A DNA stretch of 64,000 bases from Chaenocephalus aceratus (taxonomy: Eukaryota; Chordata; Actinopteri; Perciformes; Channichthyidae), in assembly GCA_023974075.1 (NCBI GenBank), contig CM043789.1, forward strand, positions 38,875,613 through 38,939,612. Reading direction: 5' to 3'. Numbering within the stretch: position 1 is the stretch's first letter; each line of letters starts with the position of its first letter. Position numbers and translations under genes: made by a program. This document shows, piece by piece, positions 1 to 11,239 of this stretch. The notes under the pieces were generated by a model that had not been told where the DNA came from, made no database searches, and worked only from the letters and a program-made list of their open reading frames with translations.

Positions 1-2979
1 ACCGTGTCAACGACTGCACAACGCTTGGCCAGTGCTTCGGTTTGGGAGTGAATGAAGTTGTGGAAGCAGTGGTTTATGTGCCATGGATTTAGATTGGGAT
101 CTTCTTAATGCATGAACTCAAATATGTCATGGAGGGAATGTGGGCCAGCAGCGATACGTTACACTCATGGCAAACACTTCCCTGGAGCGCTTTGTTATTC
201 AGAAAACGCAAGTGTTTTTCACGGTGTAATACAAAAGCAAGAATATAAAAAAAACAGCACATTTAAATCAGTCGACCTCTTAATGGATTTACGCCTCAAA
301 GGCACTTTGCATGACTTAGGAGTCTCACGGAGAGGCGATGCTCCCACACCATCCTTTCACATGTTAATTCACTAGTTCCCTTTAGTGATGGAAAGCGTAA
401 AAAAAAAAGAAGAGCGGGCTGATTTGGCGGGACTAGTTTGTAACGGAGTTAAAGATATACTAGTACTTCACTCCTCGAGTACACGATGAATAATCATGGT
501 CACTCGCTTAAACACCTACATGTCTCCAACGAAAGTTTTAAACTATTCCAGATAAGAAATATTCAACTAAAAATACATGGTTTTATTATAAGATATTCCC
601 ACTTCGGATAAAAATGCTATTGCAACAGGTAGTTGATTTATCAATAAGGCGACATTGGCGTTTTAGTGAAGACAGTCGGTTTTAGTGACTGTTCAAGCAA
701 AGATTGGTGAAAAAACACACGGTTTCCAGACTCTCAAATTTGAAGATGTGTTGCTTTGTTGTAACATATGTCAACGAACTGAATATGCTTAGGTTTTGGA
801 CACATGGTTGTAGAAAATATTACACCATTTTACACTATTTTCTATAAGAAAATTAAGTATTGCAAGAATAATCAGCAGACAAATCAACACTTAAAATAAG
901 CGCAAGATGCTCACATACTAGTGTCCTTGCCCATGAGGCACTTTGGGTGTGGAACTAGGATATTCTCAGCCTCTCGACTATTTGCTCGAGACCCCTCTGT
1001 TGGGGTTTCTGGCAGTCTTGTCTAAACCAACCTTAAAATCTACTGATTATCCACGGCGGGTTTGTTTCCCTCCTTCCACAAAACACTCGTCTGACATTGA
1101 TTTCATTTATTTGCCGTCTGAACTCAAGCAGACTTCTTTCTTTTTTGCCGACTCAGCTTACTAGCTCAGAAAAAACCTGATAAGCCCGAACAAAGTCTAC
1201 TTCCAAGGTTTATCCCCCCAGACTTACACACTCTAATCTCATTGAAATGTGTACAAGCGGATGCATTTTTCTGCTTATATCTTCTAAATATTTGGACACC
1301 CAATACCTCCTCCTCCCGTGCGCATTACACCAAGCCAAACATAGCAATTAGGTGCCATGATTTACTCTACCTGCTTTAATAGGGAAGTGATGGGCCTCCC
1401 AGATGGAGGTCACGGTTCTCAACTTCGCTCCTCGAGCTACCGAGTTAATCAGTTTGAAACATGTGTTGAGTTCAACGCAGAGAGAAACATCGCGCTTTAT
1501 AGCCTCAATTTAACTTTTCCTTAAACAGCGCTGCCATAATGGTCAATAACAATAAACAGGGGACTGATTATTAACACATTCTTTTCCTGACTGTCGTAAA
1601 ATAAAAGCCCGTCTTCATTCCGGTTCCATTAAAGTTGGAAAACAGCAAGCAGCACAAACTTCAACACATCACGATGCATCAGGGGAAGTGGTGCAGCCTT
1701 CTTGCCAAGGTAAGGACTACAAGGGCCTCTCAGAAAGCAATTAAGGGAGAGAGGAGTCATAATATTGAATGGAGAGGGGGGGTGCATTCCTCGGAGAGAG
1801 GCAGCGGCAGTAGACTGTGAAATTCATATTGACTGGAGAGGCAAACACGCAGGGTAAGCAGCAGAGCCGAGCCTTTTCCACTTTGCCCCTCAGTATTCGG
1901 CTGCTTCCACATATATGTCTAGCGAGTACAGCCAGATGCACCCAACAGCCGACAGAGTGAAACACAATGTACTCGCTTGAAAACAACACGGCGTTAGTGG
2001 GACTAAAATGATATTCAGGGCAAAAAGAAATACTGCTGAGCTCTGGATGTGTGCTCACTGATGTGGTAAATCCTACTTGATTAAAGCAGGAAAACGCCTT
2101 CGACGATGAACTGTGCCAGTCCACTTAATTAAGTCAACTTGTACGCGGGGAGCGCTGGGAAATGGAAAGCAAAGCAAACAGGGGCGCTCTGCTCGCTCCC
2201 TCGGCTTTTCTCCTCTGGATGCTAATCAAAGGCTTGATCTCGGAGCAGGACGGGCCTCGGGGACGCGGCTCTGCTCGGCTGATCCTGGCAATTTGCTCTT
2301 GATAATACCCCTCGCTTTCACTCTGCACCCCTTTTGGAAACCCGGCGGCATCTCACCTAGCGTAAGCACGGGCGCTGGAACGCACCAGCACAGCTCCACT
2401 CAAGTACACGTCTGCATCCCCGGGGAATAATCACATAATGGCCGTAGAGTTATTACACGCTGCTTATTATCCCGTCTCCCTTTGTGCCTCCAATTTAGGG
2501 ATTCCATAATAAAGATGATTGAAGATAAAGACGCTGCATTTCATCGGCTAAAACAACAATCATGCATATTGTTTCGAAGGGAACAAGACGCACAATATCT
2601 TCAATATGTGCTTCTGTTCAGCTGCTTTGCTTAATTGTTTGTACATTATTAGCCAATGGAAGCATCTGGTGGTTATTAAAACGCCTGGAGGTCTATTGGA
2701 GGCGGGCAGCAAATCGGAATTGCATGATTTGTTTGCGGTGTTCCTTGCAGTGAAACACGAGTCTGGTGATGCTGTAAGTTTCCCCCTTAGCAACAACGCC
2801 TTATCGAAGCCACAATCGCTCCAATTACACAGCTGTCAAGTCATCAGTCATACAACCAGCAGACACATGGCGGAGTTGATTAAACCAGCACAGGGTTAGA
2901 AGAGTCCCAACAACGGTTGCAAACCAGGAATGAGAGGCAGGTGGGAGTAAAGAGGGGAGGATCAGGTTCTGGTTCTTAC
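1..2979 (-). other. Intron of the semaphorin gene (partial)
   Basis: This is sequence downstream of the first coding exon, read on the minus strand. It begins with a consensus GTAAG donor at 2979-2975 and runs off the left edge. I searched both strands for the next class-3 semaphorin exon, which should start with an EL-type segment of the sema domain, and did not find it, so the intron is at least 2.98 kb. No known repeat was recognised. The part around 2.1-2.9 kb is richer in homeodomain-like AT motifs than the rest. Confidence 0.6.
2430..2900. promoter_or_regulatory. Candidate conserved non-coding element (intronic)
   Basis: The stretch has no coherent reading frame but is dense in AT-core transcription-factor-like words: AATAATCACATAATGG, CCATAATAAAG, ATCATGCATATTG (POU/octamer-like), TTAATTG and TTATTAGCCAATGG (CCAAT box). 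It is low in simple repeats and lies in the first intron after the start codon, a usual site for semaphorin enhancers. This is pattern recognition only; conservation was not tested. Confidence 0.25.
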
Positions 2980-3097
2980 CTTTGAAGGAGATGAAGACGC
3001 GGGGCGCGGCCAGCGGGTCGTTGATCAGAAGGTTCCCCAGAGCGGAGCTGGACAGAGCCAGGAGGAAGAGGGCCGTCCACAGACCGGCCGGCTGCAT
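2980..3097 (-). CDS. sema3f: Class-3 semaphorin, first coding exon (signal peptide), sema3f-like
   Basis: Minus-strand exon, ATG at 3097-3095. It encodes 39 full codons plus one base. Residues 1-21 (MQPAGLWTALFLLALSSSALG) form a typical signal peptide with a hydrophobic core and small residues before a likely cleavage after residue 21. Residues 32-39 read PRVFISFK, and the exon ends CTTCAAAG|GTAAGA, so the split codon begins with G and the next residue is likely Glu. Secreted semaphorins start their sema domain with PR-hydrophobic-x-SFKE/L; the PRV..SFKE form is closest to SEMA3F, while 3B, 3C and 3E differ. These proteins are secreted guidance ligands for neuropilin/plexin receptors. The same exon extends 5' as UTR to 3140, where a CCTCGCAG acceptor lies. 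Family assignment is fairly firm; the 3F assignment is an inference from about eight residues. The remaining exons lie outside the window. Confidence 0.65.
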
Positions 3098-3140
3098 GGT
3101 GGAGCGACCTCCAGCAGCACACGGAGAGATAAAAAAACAC

Positions 3141-5291
3141 CTGCGAGGACGAGAAGAAGGATCAGACCGGTTCTGTGACTCTTTTATTCGGACGATGGAT
3201 TGTCTACCTGCAAGTACAGACTTTCAAAGATCAATCAACGTTCAGTTAATCACACAAGACATTGGATGAAGGAACTAAGTGAATGAATTATAATTTAAAT
3301 AAAACCACACGGCTAAAACAATAAATACACTGGATTGTTGGGCTCTTGGAACCAACATGGCAGCTAAATGAATAAAAATAAAGTCATTCTTTCCTCACAG
3401 GTAATATGTCCTGATTCCCAATGGACCATGTGACATGATATTAGCTACAAGTTAGGTATAGGTTTAACCATGACAACAACACATAACTGGAGGTTCAATT
3501 CCAAAAGGTATACAATAAGTCGTAAACGTAAAAATGATCAGGGTTATGTTCATAAGACAATGAGATAAATTAATGAGTTGAATAGTAGAATAAGATCGAA
3601 AGAGTTAACCTCCATATATTGTAGAATAAACAGGGTCATGTTATTATTTCAACAGCTCTACAAACACGTGAGAAGACAAGATGCTTTTTCAACTGTACTC
3701 TGCAATAACAGAAAATCTGCCACCGATTTCTTTTATTAATTTATGTGACATGTCAAATCAAGGCTCCCAAGGGACCCATCCTGCTGAGGTGAAGAGATTA
3801 CGCCAAGCTGTTAGAGATATTTGTAAACACTTCCATTTGGGAACTATTAGGTTGGGTTTTTCGGGGTGTGACAAACTGATGGGAAGATCATGCTGACTCT
3901 AGTGATCTTCTCCACGCACCCAAAACACATTCCCACGCCATGACACCTTATGCGAGTGTGTGTGCTGCTCTGTAATTATAGCTTCACCTAATACCGGGTT
4001 GTGGTCTAGAGAAAGAGACACACCAAGTTGTGATTGGTGTAATTTAAGTAAAATATTAACTCCTAACTAAAGGGGTTACAAATGATGACAGGCTTAAGCG
4101 CTCAGTTTAACAAGTGCTACAAACAATGAGGTGAGGTCATCAATAAAGTCTCCAGTTAATAAATCACCGCCAGCAGGGAGCAACCACCATGATCCACACC
4201 CCGTCACACATCAGCAGAAAGGCGAACAGCCACTCTGCCCTATGGCTATACCCCGTCCAATCAGTGAACCATGTTGCCACTTGCACTGCATTTTTATATC
4301 CCATATGAAACTTTTTTCACCACACTATTCCCAAAATAGCTGATACAGCTCTTCTCTCTTTCTTTGACGACAAACCCTGAATATTTGGAAAAGGTCTCCA
4401 TCTCAAATCTTCAGAGCCAAAGAGTCCTCAGACTGCGTGGCTGCACGTGGATTTATGAGCAGAACCCAGCTGTTTAAACCTCGGCTGTTTACTGACATTT
4501 TGTTAACCATCCAGCTGTTTATTCTGAGACAGAGGCCAAGTCCTTCACACAGGCAGATGAAATCAAACAAGGCACCGAGGAGCCTGAAAGACTGAGTCCA
4601 CTGGCTCAAACTGTGCTATAACGATACACATGTATACTGTCCTCAGGTGATTCTAATGTTGTGAAATGAATACGTAAGGTCACCATGAAATCATTTCAAT
4701 CCATGCTCCTTCGGAAGATAGTATATCCACTAATGCTCTCAGTTTCCTATTTGTCTGCAAGTTAACTGCCACATGTTGGACAAATGTAATAAAACAGCTA
4801 ATAACCACATGTAAGGGCAGAGGCAACATAACCTTCCTCCTGAATCCTGCTGGTATATTCAGTGGAACATTTAAAAGACAATACTACTCTTCTTCATCAG
4901 AATAAATGCAACACAAATTTAATAATATCAAACTTTATTAGTATATTTCCAGCGCCATGTTGTTCAGCAGTGAAAGATACTAAATGTAAGCAGAAATAAA
5001 GGTTGCATGTTGCTGAATGATACAGACGGTGTGTGACAGACTGGCAGCCTTGGCCACACATGGACGACAGAACTGTAAACAGTCTGGTGTGGTATTAGAG
5101 CGCAGCGTAAATTGAAATAGCAACACTAAATAGTAATAATGAAGAATAAACGGTGTGATCTATCGGGATGATAAGATGTTTTTGGTTGAATGTGTATGAG
5201 AGAAAATAATGCATTAGAAATCAATAAAAAACGCTTAACCAGACATAACAACGCAGCTGAAATAGATATGAATGAGCACAATAACGCTTAC
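3141..5291 (-). other. 5'UTR intron of the semaphorin gene
   Basis: Inferred intron between an untranslated exon 1 and the first coding exon. On the minus strand it starts with AATAAG|GTAAGC (donor GT at 5291-5290) and ends with a pyrimidine-rich tract and CCTCGCAG (AG at 3142-3141). It is about 2.15 kb long. No exon, known transposon or RNA gene was recognised in it. The region 3.25-3.7 kb is AT-rich. Confidence 0.5.
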
Positions 5292-5560
5292 CTTATTGTT
5301 ACAGCTCTCCGAATATAACTTCAGATCCAACCCCGCAAGTCATTGAACAAACCAAATCCAACAGCTCGCTCACTTTCGTCTCCAAGTTGAAATAAGAATA
5401 TAAAATCCCGGTGCTGCTCAGGAGGGCAGTCCGTACCTGTGCACACTGCGCGGTTATTGGCCCCGGAGTTTGGCAGTGCACAATGGGAAAATGAAAGAAA
5501 AAAAAATGTAAAGCAGAAAATATTCTCTAGTTGGAGCTTGTGCGAGACCGCGAGGCGAAG
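5292..5560 (-). other. Putative untranslated exon 1 of the semaphorin gene
   Basis: The low-coordinate end is set by the donor AATAAG|GTAAGC. The high-coordinate end (transcription start) is not visible and is placed near the edge of the GC-rich block. The segment carries short open frames but no start codon that would extend the semaphorin frame, which fits a 5'UTR. The alternative is that the donor is a chance match; a transcript would settle it. Confidence 0.4.
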
Positions 5561-5795
5561 AGATACTGGCGTCGCACGAGCACAATCAACATTTCGTGGG
5601 AAAAAGCTTTGGAAACAAAGTCCCTGTGGTGTAGAGAGGTCCAGCGGCGCGTGCTCCTCCTCAGGAAAGTTGGGCGCTCCTGACTGGAGGGAGGCAGCGC
5701 GAGCAGGTGGATGCAGAGGCCCGGAAACACACCCACAGGGCGGGCTGAGCAGAGCCGCCCCTCGGCCAGCCGGGAGAGAGGGATCTCTGCTCGAT
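5560..5795 (-). promoter_or_regulatory. GC-rich promoter region
   Basis: The most GC- and CpG-rich stretch within several kilobases, containing GGGCGG (5738-5743), CCGCCC (5755-5760), GGCGCGTG and several CGCGAG/GCGAG words. It lies immediately upstream, on the minus strand, of the inferred untranslated exon. Its sharp end at about 5.79 kb, where AT-rich DNA begins, resembles a CpG-island promoter edge. No TATA box was seen, as is usual for such promoters. Confidence 0.45.
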
Positions 5796-5929
5796 CTTAT
5801 TTATTCAAGAAAACATGTGAACAACATTCATTTTATTCAGGGTGGGGAGGGTTTCTTAAAAAATGTATTCTGCTACGTCTTTTATTATTTATTTTTTTAT
5901 ATTGTTTTTTTAAGATTGAACATCCTATA

Positions 5930-6440
5930 TTAATACTTTGGAGTCTTACCTTACATGTATTCCGTTACAATAGAAAGATAACATGGAACAATATACATTA
6001 AATTCAGGGATGGTAAGATGTATTCCGTTACAATGACTGATTACCTGTACTGTATGTAAGCAGGAACTATGTAGCACACAATAGTATATTAAATGGAATC
6101 TGATTACTTTATGTTACTTTTGGATTACCATTTGGATTATAAAATGTAAAGGTTAACGTTACAATAGAAAAAAAAAATTAAATATTTTTTTATATTTGAC
6201 CTTTCCAAGACCATAATATATAAACATTATAGTTTTTTTTACACGTTACATTTAAAAAAAAAAATTTTTCTCAGAATGTCTTATGAGAGAACATTATGAA
6301 CATATAGGCTACATTCAAGTTTGGTTAAAAAATGTATGCTATTACAATTACTGATAACCTGTAATGTAATCAGTAACTAAGTATCCCAATGTAAAAGTAA
6401 TGTAACCTTACTTTCAGTTACTTTAGGATTACTTAGATAT
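5930..6440. repeat. Degenerate repeats of a GTTAC/GATTAC-rich element
   Basis: Related phrases recur: ATGTATTCCGTTACAATAG near 5957, ATGTATTCCGTTACAATGAC near 6019, and ATGTATGCTATTACAATTAC near 6332. Each is followed by GATTACCTGTA/GATAACCTGTAATG and later GATTACTT. The block also contains poly-A and poly-T runs. This resembles the subterminal part of a fish DNA transposon rich in GTAAC words, but no terminal repeats or target duplication could be defined. Confidence 0.5.
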
Positions 6441-7124
6441 CAAATGCAATGCCAATACAATTTAACAAAATATGTTTAACTTTAAACATAAATTGAAGAG
6501 AATTGTATTTTGTTTGATACATTAGGTGTCTACATGCGGGTAACAAAGGAAGATGTAAACAAAGAGATAATAAAAGTAACATTAATGAAAATGCAGGCAG
6601 TCTCCCCACCTTTTCCAAGTATAGTGGACAACCAAATGGAATAATTTACAGATAGTTTACCTGTTAATGCTTCATCAAATTAGATGTTGTCTCCTTGGAT
6701 ATTGACAGTTTACTAACAGGTGGAAGGCACAGCTTGTTTGGAGTCCATCCATCTCTTTATATGAAGGTGACATTTTCCCATAAATAAAATCAACTGTACA
6801 AAAATATATATATTCCATCAACTTTTAAGTCTATACAAATGCCTTTATCTTGGAGTTGTAATGTTTGCAGTTTTTACTTTTAACTACTATTGCCTTCGTT
6901 TCCCCCCCTTACTTTGGTGTTCGCGGTCAAATTGACTTTAACACAAAAACCATTAATCATCACCAAATTTCACATCCTTTCAAACTGTACATATTGTATC
7001 AGACTACTGGTATACATGAAACACTGCAGTACATATACAAAGAATAGACACTGAACATGTATTGCGTGTGCCAGGTGTGATCCATGTGGGGGATGGGCAC
7101 ATAAGGGGGGGAACACATCTAGAG

Positions 7125-7128
7125 TATG

Positions 7129-7176
<48 letters not shown>

Positions 7177-7177
7177 T
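7125..7177. repeat. (TG)n followed by (CGTG)n microsatellite
   Basis: A run of TG dinucleotides passes directly into about eight CGTG units. The alternating purine-pyrimidine tract would favour Z-DNA. Confidence 0.95.
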
Positions 7178-9212
7178 CCAAAATGCAATGAAAGTGGTGA
7201 TCAGCAATTGATATGTTCAAATGTCTACTGTGAAGGATATCATAAAGCCTTAATGCAATGGAATGTAAAACAAAAAAATTATGATTGATGAAAGCTGTAA
7301 ATTGGTCAGATTTGACCCGAAGACAACAGAGTGTGTGTTTATCAATTTTTAGGACACTTTAAACTTATCCTTTCCAGCGATTAGAAAGAAAAAAATGACT
7401 GTGAATGTACAGTATGTTCATATTCTATATGTTTTACAGCTGATATGTGTTTTTCACAGAAGGGGTGTTTGCTTGCTTTGAAAAAGTTGCCTGTATTTTC
7501 ATCTTCTTTCACCGTGACACCGCTCAGCTACCATCTGCACCCACATGAGGCGTGGAGGGAAACTGCTCAACGGGATCTGGCTTAAGGGATGTCTATGTGT
7601 TCGTTTTCTCTCAATCAACAAGTGAGTGCCTTTAATTTAAAAATACATTATTTTTTAATGCAGGTTGACTTTTCTTGCCTGAATTATACTTTTCAAAGTG
7701 TTTAAAAGTTCATTATACAAGTTTATAACATTGTTACATTCATTTTGTCCCATTGAATATTTGACCCCTGAAGTCCATTTTAGCCACTTAGAGCACTGAC
7801 AATGTAAGAATTGATGGGTCCAACTTATCAGAAATGAAAAGTCTTATCTTGGTTATGTACCCATTGATTTGAGAAAAGGGTGAGCAATGTCATTCATTTG
7901 ATGGTAAACGGAAAACCTGATTAAAATGCTTAATTTGCTCCTCTATTCAAACACTGATTGCTTCAAAGCGACTTCAGATTTTCTAAAGCTCATTGAGAAA
8001 ATTAAACATTTTTCCCATTTTTAATCACATTCCATTCACTGTCCTTTCACACCTGCATTATCTGCCCCTCTTTCAATCTGGAGCTTTAAATTGCATGGAC
8101 TTGATTTACCATGAAGCCGCCTGGGAGTTAGAGAGAAAGTTAGTGAGGTGTTCGACTCAATGGGGTCAAAGGAAGCTGTCCTGCCCAACTTTTCTTCCAT
8201 ATAAAGTCATGACGTTGGCACTGTCGCCTCCACTCTGCAGCTTGGCCCAACATTAAGGTTGGTTTTTTAAGTGACTTGGCAAAGGTAACATAGAAAGGGA
8301 TCAGTTTGATGAGTCCGAGTTGACTTCTTCCTGTTCCAGACAAGTCATCTATTCAGTGAGGACACGGCAGCTTGTGTGAGAGTTGGGCCCTTTATCTTCT
8401 CCAAGGCAAGATCGCTAAGCATTCGTCATCTGGTTCAGTCTTCTGAAGATGTCTTCTCACGTGAACTCCGGACAACGAGAGATTGTGCGTGTCAGAAGCA
8501 TTTTCTGGAACTGGAAGTACTTGGTTTGGTTTAGGCGAGGATTGGTGTCATGCAGATTAAACCACGGTTACAGAATTTGGTCATAAACCACCAAGTAATT
8601 TGCTTGTTATGATGCTAGTACTGACCATGATAGTCTCTATTGCACATTGGCTCAATCGGACAGTACTGATATTGTGTTCCAGGAAGCTGGTAGGATAAAG
8701 TCACTTTGATGTCTGGTACAAATGTTTCATTCATTTGCCTTTTCAAAGAACCATCGTTATTCTGCATTCGTGGAATGCAATGCCCTACTGGGACATGAAC
8801 ATGATTACATCACAGTCATGAAACTGAATCATATTTTGGTCAGAAACAACCGAGTCACTTATCATTCCTTGATTTTTTTTGTCTGACAAGTTTCCTCAGC
8901 ATCTTTGTGTAAGTGCTAGTGGTGCACGATATTAGGAATTATGACGTCATCCCGATAAACCCGATAACAGTATTAATAGCCCCGATAATATACAATATAT
9001 TTTTTGGGTAAAAAAAAAAGAAAGAAATCCTGCGGTGTGGGTGGATTGGGAAGAGGGGCGCTTGTTTTTCACTCGGCTCCTCCCGTTTTGCCAGTACTGT
9101 GGTGTTAGTGGTTTAGGAAGAGGGGAGTTCTTCGCAAATCCAGCGCTCCCTAACTCACGCCTGGCTGTGACGTAAATGGCGTGCGGCCGTGAAGCCAGGA
9201 CAGTAAACAAAC

Positions 9213-9520
9213 ATGTCGTCGGTAGTATGGGACTATTTCAAAGTTTTAGAGTTAGATAGTTTGCTTGCTATTTGTATTAACAAATGCAATGCAGAAGTTC
9301 CACGAGGAGGGAAAAGGCAACAAGCTATAATACTTCCAACCTGATCAGTCACCTGAAACATCGCCATGGCTACGATGGTGTGTTAAAAGCGTACGAAGAC
9401 GCCTGCGCTGCTAAACTAGCGGCGAATCCAAAGCCAGCTGCAAAGCCACCGGGGCTTTTACCTATCGACGAGGCTTTTGAAAAGGCAAGAAGTTTGCCAG
9501 ATTTGTTTGGGAAAATAAAT
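9213..9520 (+). pseudogene. BED zinc-finger remnant of hAT transposase
   Basis: A frame starting at ATG 9213 reads SSVVWDYFKV and later a CxxC pair (NKCNAEV preceded by an ICIN segment). A second frame, shifted near 9310, continues as ATSYNTSNLISHLKHRHG, supplying the histidines of a BED-type finger. BED fingers form the N-terminal DNA-binding domain of hAT transposases and ZBED proteins. The frame change and the loss of everything downstream of about residue 100 show it is dead. Confidence 0.75.
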
Positions 9521-9642
9521 ATGGTCACTTTGAAAAGTCAAAACTGTTCTTGGCTTTGCTTTGTTCATAGTAGTAATGCTCATGTCCTTTGCTCACTACT
9601 AGTCTTTTTTTTACCACCAGGTGTGCAAAAACTACAGGTACA

Positions 9643-9646
<4 letters not shown>

Positions 9647-9680
<34 letters not shown>
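9647..9680. repeat. (AT)n microsatellite
   Basis: An uninterrupted AT dinucleotide run of about 17 units inside the hAT element. Confidence 0.95.
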
Positions 9681-9682
<2 letters not shown>

Positions 9683-10333
9683 CAGTATATTATTATCGGT
9701 TATCGGTATCGGTCTTGAGAAGCAGGAAGTTATCGGTATCGGTATCGGTTTCAAAAAACCAATATCGTGCATCCCTAGTAAGTGCCCCTTCTTTTACATC
9801 TTTCAGTGTTTCTTCATTTGTGTTGAAGTTCAAACCGGGTTTTATGCTTAAGTGCAAAGGCTTAATGATGATCACGATTGGCTCTATTCTCACTTTGACT
9901 CAATCTGACATTACACACCGTTTATATTAGGAGAGCTGGCAGGGTAAAGTCAGTTTGATGTTGAGTTGGATGTATTTCTAGGAACCATCAATAACCCTGA
10001 ATTATTGGAACTCAATGCCCTGGTTGGCGACGCAGATAACATCACTATCACAAAGCTGACTCGTACTTTGGTCAAAAACAACCACGTCTCCGGACGTTAC
10101 TTGAGTTCATGACCAACGTTTTTTTGTCTGACTAATTTCCTGAGCATCTTCATGGAAATGAACCTTCCTATTTGCCCTCCGATGTTTGCTTTCTTCTAGC
10201 TCCGCACATGCCACGATAGGAGTTTCTTCAACATGTCTTACCTGGCTTTGAATGCTCCAACCACGATCAGCTCCATTCACACATTTGCTCAATCGGACAT
10301 TACAAAGACTTTGTATTAGAGAGCTGGGAGGAT

Positions 10334-11170
10334 AGTCAAAGTCAAAGTCAACTTTATTGTCAATCTTTCAGTTTGTGCGTAGAGACAGAGAGATCGAAAA
10401 TACCGTTTCCCAAAATCCCATCCATCCATCCATCTTCTCCCGCTTCTCCGTGGTCGGGTCGCGGCGGTAGCAGTTCCAGCAGAGAGCCCCAAACTTTCTT
10501 TTCCCTGGCGACATCAACCAGCTCTGACTGGGGGGTCCCAAGGCGCTCCCAGGCCAGCGAAGAGATATAATCCCTCCACCTGGTCCTAGGTCTACCCCTT
10601 GGTCTCTTCCCAGCTGGACGTGCCTGGAACACCTCCCTAGGGAGGCGCCCAGGTGGCATCCTAACTAGGTGCCTGAACCACCTCAACTGGCTCCTTTCGA
10701 CGCGAAGGAGGAGCGGCTCAACTCCGAGTCCCTCCCTGATGACCGAACTTCTCACCTTATCCCTAAGGGAGACACCAGCACCCTGCGGAGAAAACCCATC
10801 TCGGCCGCTTGTATCCGCGATCTCGTTCTTTCGGTCATGACCCATCCTTCATGACCGTAGGTGAGGGTAGGACCGAACATGGCCCGGTAGACAGAGAGCT
10901 TTGCCTTCTGGCTCAGCTCCCTTTTCGTCACAACGGTGCCGTAAAGCAATCCCGAATACAAAAATACAAATATATATAAAAATATGTATAAAATATGTAT
11001 ATCCTATATATACACAATCAACAGACACATTTATACATATGCACATTAAGACATAAATAAAAGCACAACAATCAATATATACAAAATAAAAGTCAGTTCA
11101 ATATCTTTGGGAAATGTACATTAGTGCAAGATTGTCCATAGCAGCGTAAAAAGGTTCTGGATTTGAGTGT
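10334..11170 (-). mobile_element. Non-LTR retroposon 3' region, minus strand, split by a LINE
   Basis: The low-coordinate end reads AGTCAAAGTCAACTTTATTG, which on the minus strand is a CAATAAAGTTGACTTTGACT tail. This is a common 3' end of a teleost retroposon and is followed by the GAGAGATCGAAA segment. The body continues on the far side of the nested LINE as an AT-rich tract and ends near 11170, where the host tandem repeat resumes. The far boundary is approximate. No open frame remains. Confidence 0.5.
10420..10947 (-). pseudogene. LINE ORF2 C-terminal fragment nested in the retroposon
   Basis: Minus-strand translation gives the C-terminal region common in fish LINE proteins: AMFGPTLTYGHEGWVMTER, then after a frameshift near 10800 VERSQLRWFRHLVRMPPGR, RPRGRPRTRWRDYISS and LLPPRPD. 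The 3' end passes into GGAT repeats (ATCC copies at about 10417-10432 on the plus strand). AATCCC flanks both sides (10414-10419 and 10948-10953), a probable 6-bp target duplication. The copy is 5'-truncated and lacks the catalytic polymerase motifs. Confidence 0.75.
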
Positions 11171-11239
11171 CTGATAGGGTCAGTATGATGTTGGGTACGA
11201 ATGATGGCCCATTTGAATGATCAATTATCACATACAGCT

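Larger units (their letters stand above)
5796..8630. other. Intergenic AT-rich region, no gene recognised
   Basis: Upstream flank of the semaphorin promoter. Apart from the degenerate repeats at 5.93-6.44 kb and the microsatellite at 7.13 kb, I see no coding exon, RNA gene or known element. The short open frames present have no family resemblance. Confidence 0.6.
8917..9777. mobile_element. hAT transposon, deletion derivative (ZBED-type)
   Basis: Termini are TAGTGGTGCACGATATT on the left and, on the opposite strand, TAGGGATGCACGATATT on the right. They are flanked by the exact 8-bp duplication GTAAGTGC at 8909-8916 and 9778-9785. The 8-bp duplication and the terminal motif mark the hAT superfamily. 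The 861-bp body holds a short BED-finger remnant and an (AT)n tract (9647-9680). Just inside the right end are several direct copies of TATCGGTATCGG. The transposase catalytic region is missing, so the element is non-autonomous. Confidence 0.9.

Noticed and set aside
5439..5933. 164-codon plus-strand frame across the GC-rich block
   Set aside because: It runs through the presumed promoter and into AT-rich intergenic DNA, with no family features; GC-rich DNA often lacks stops by chance.
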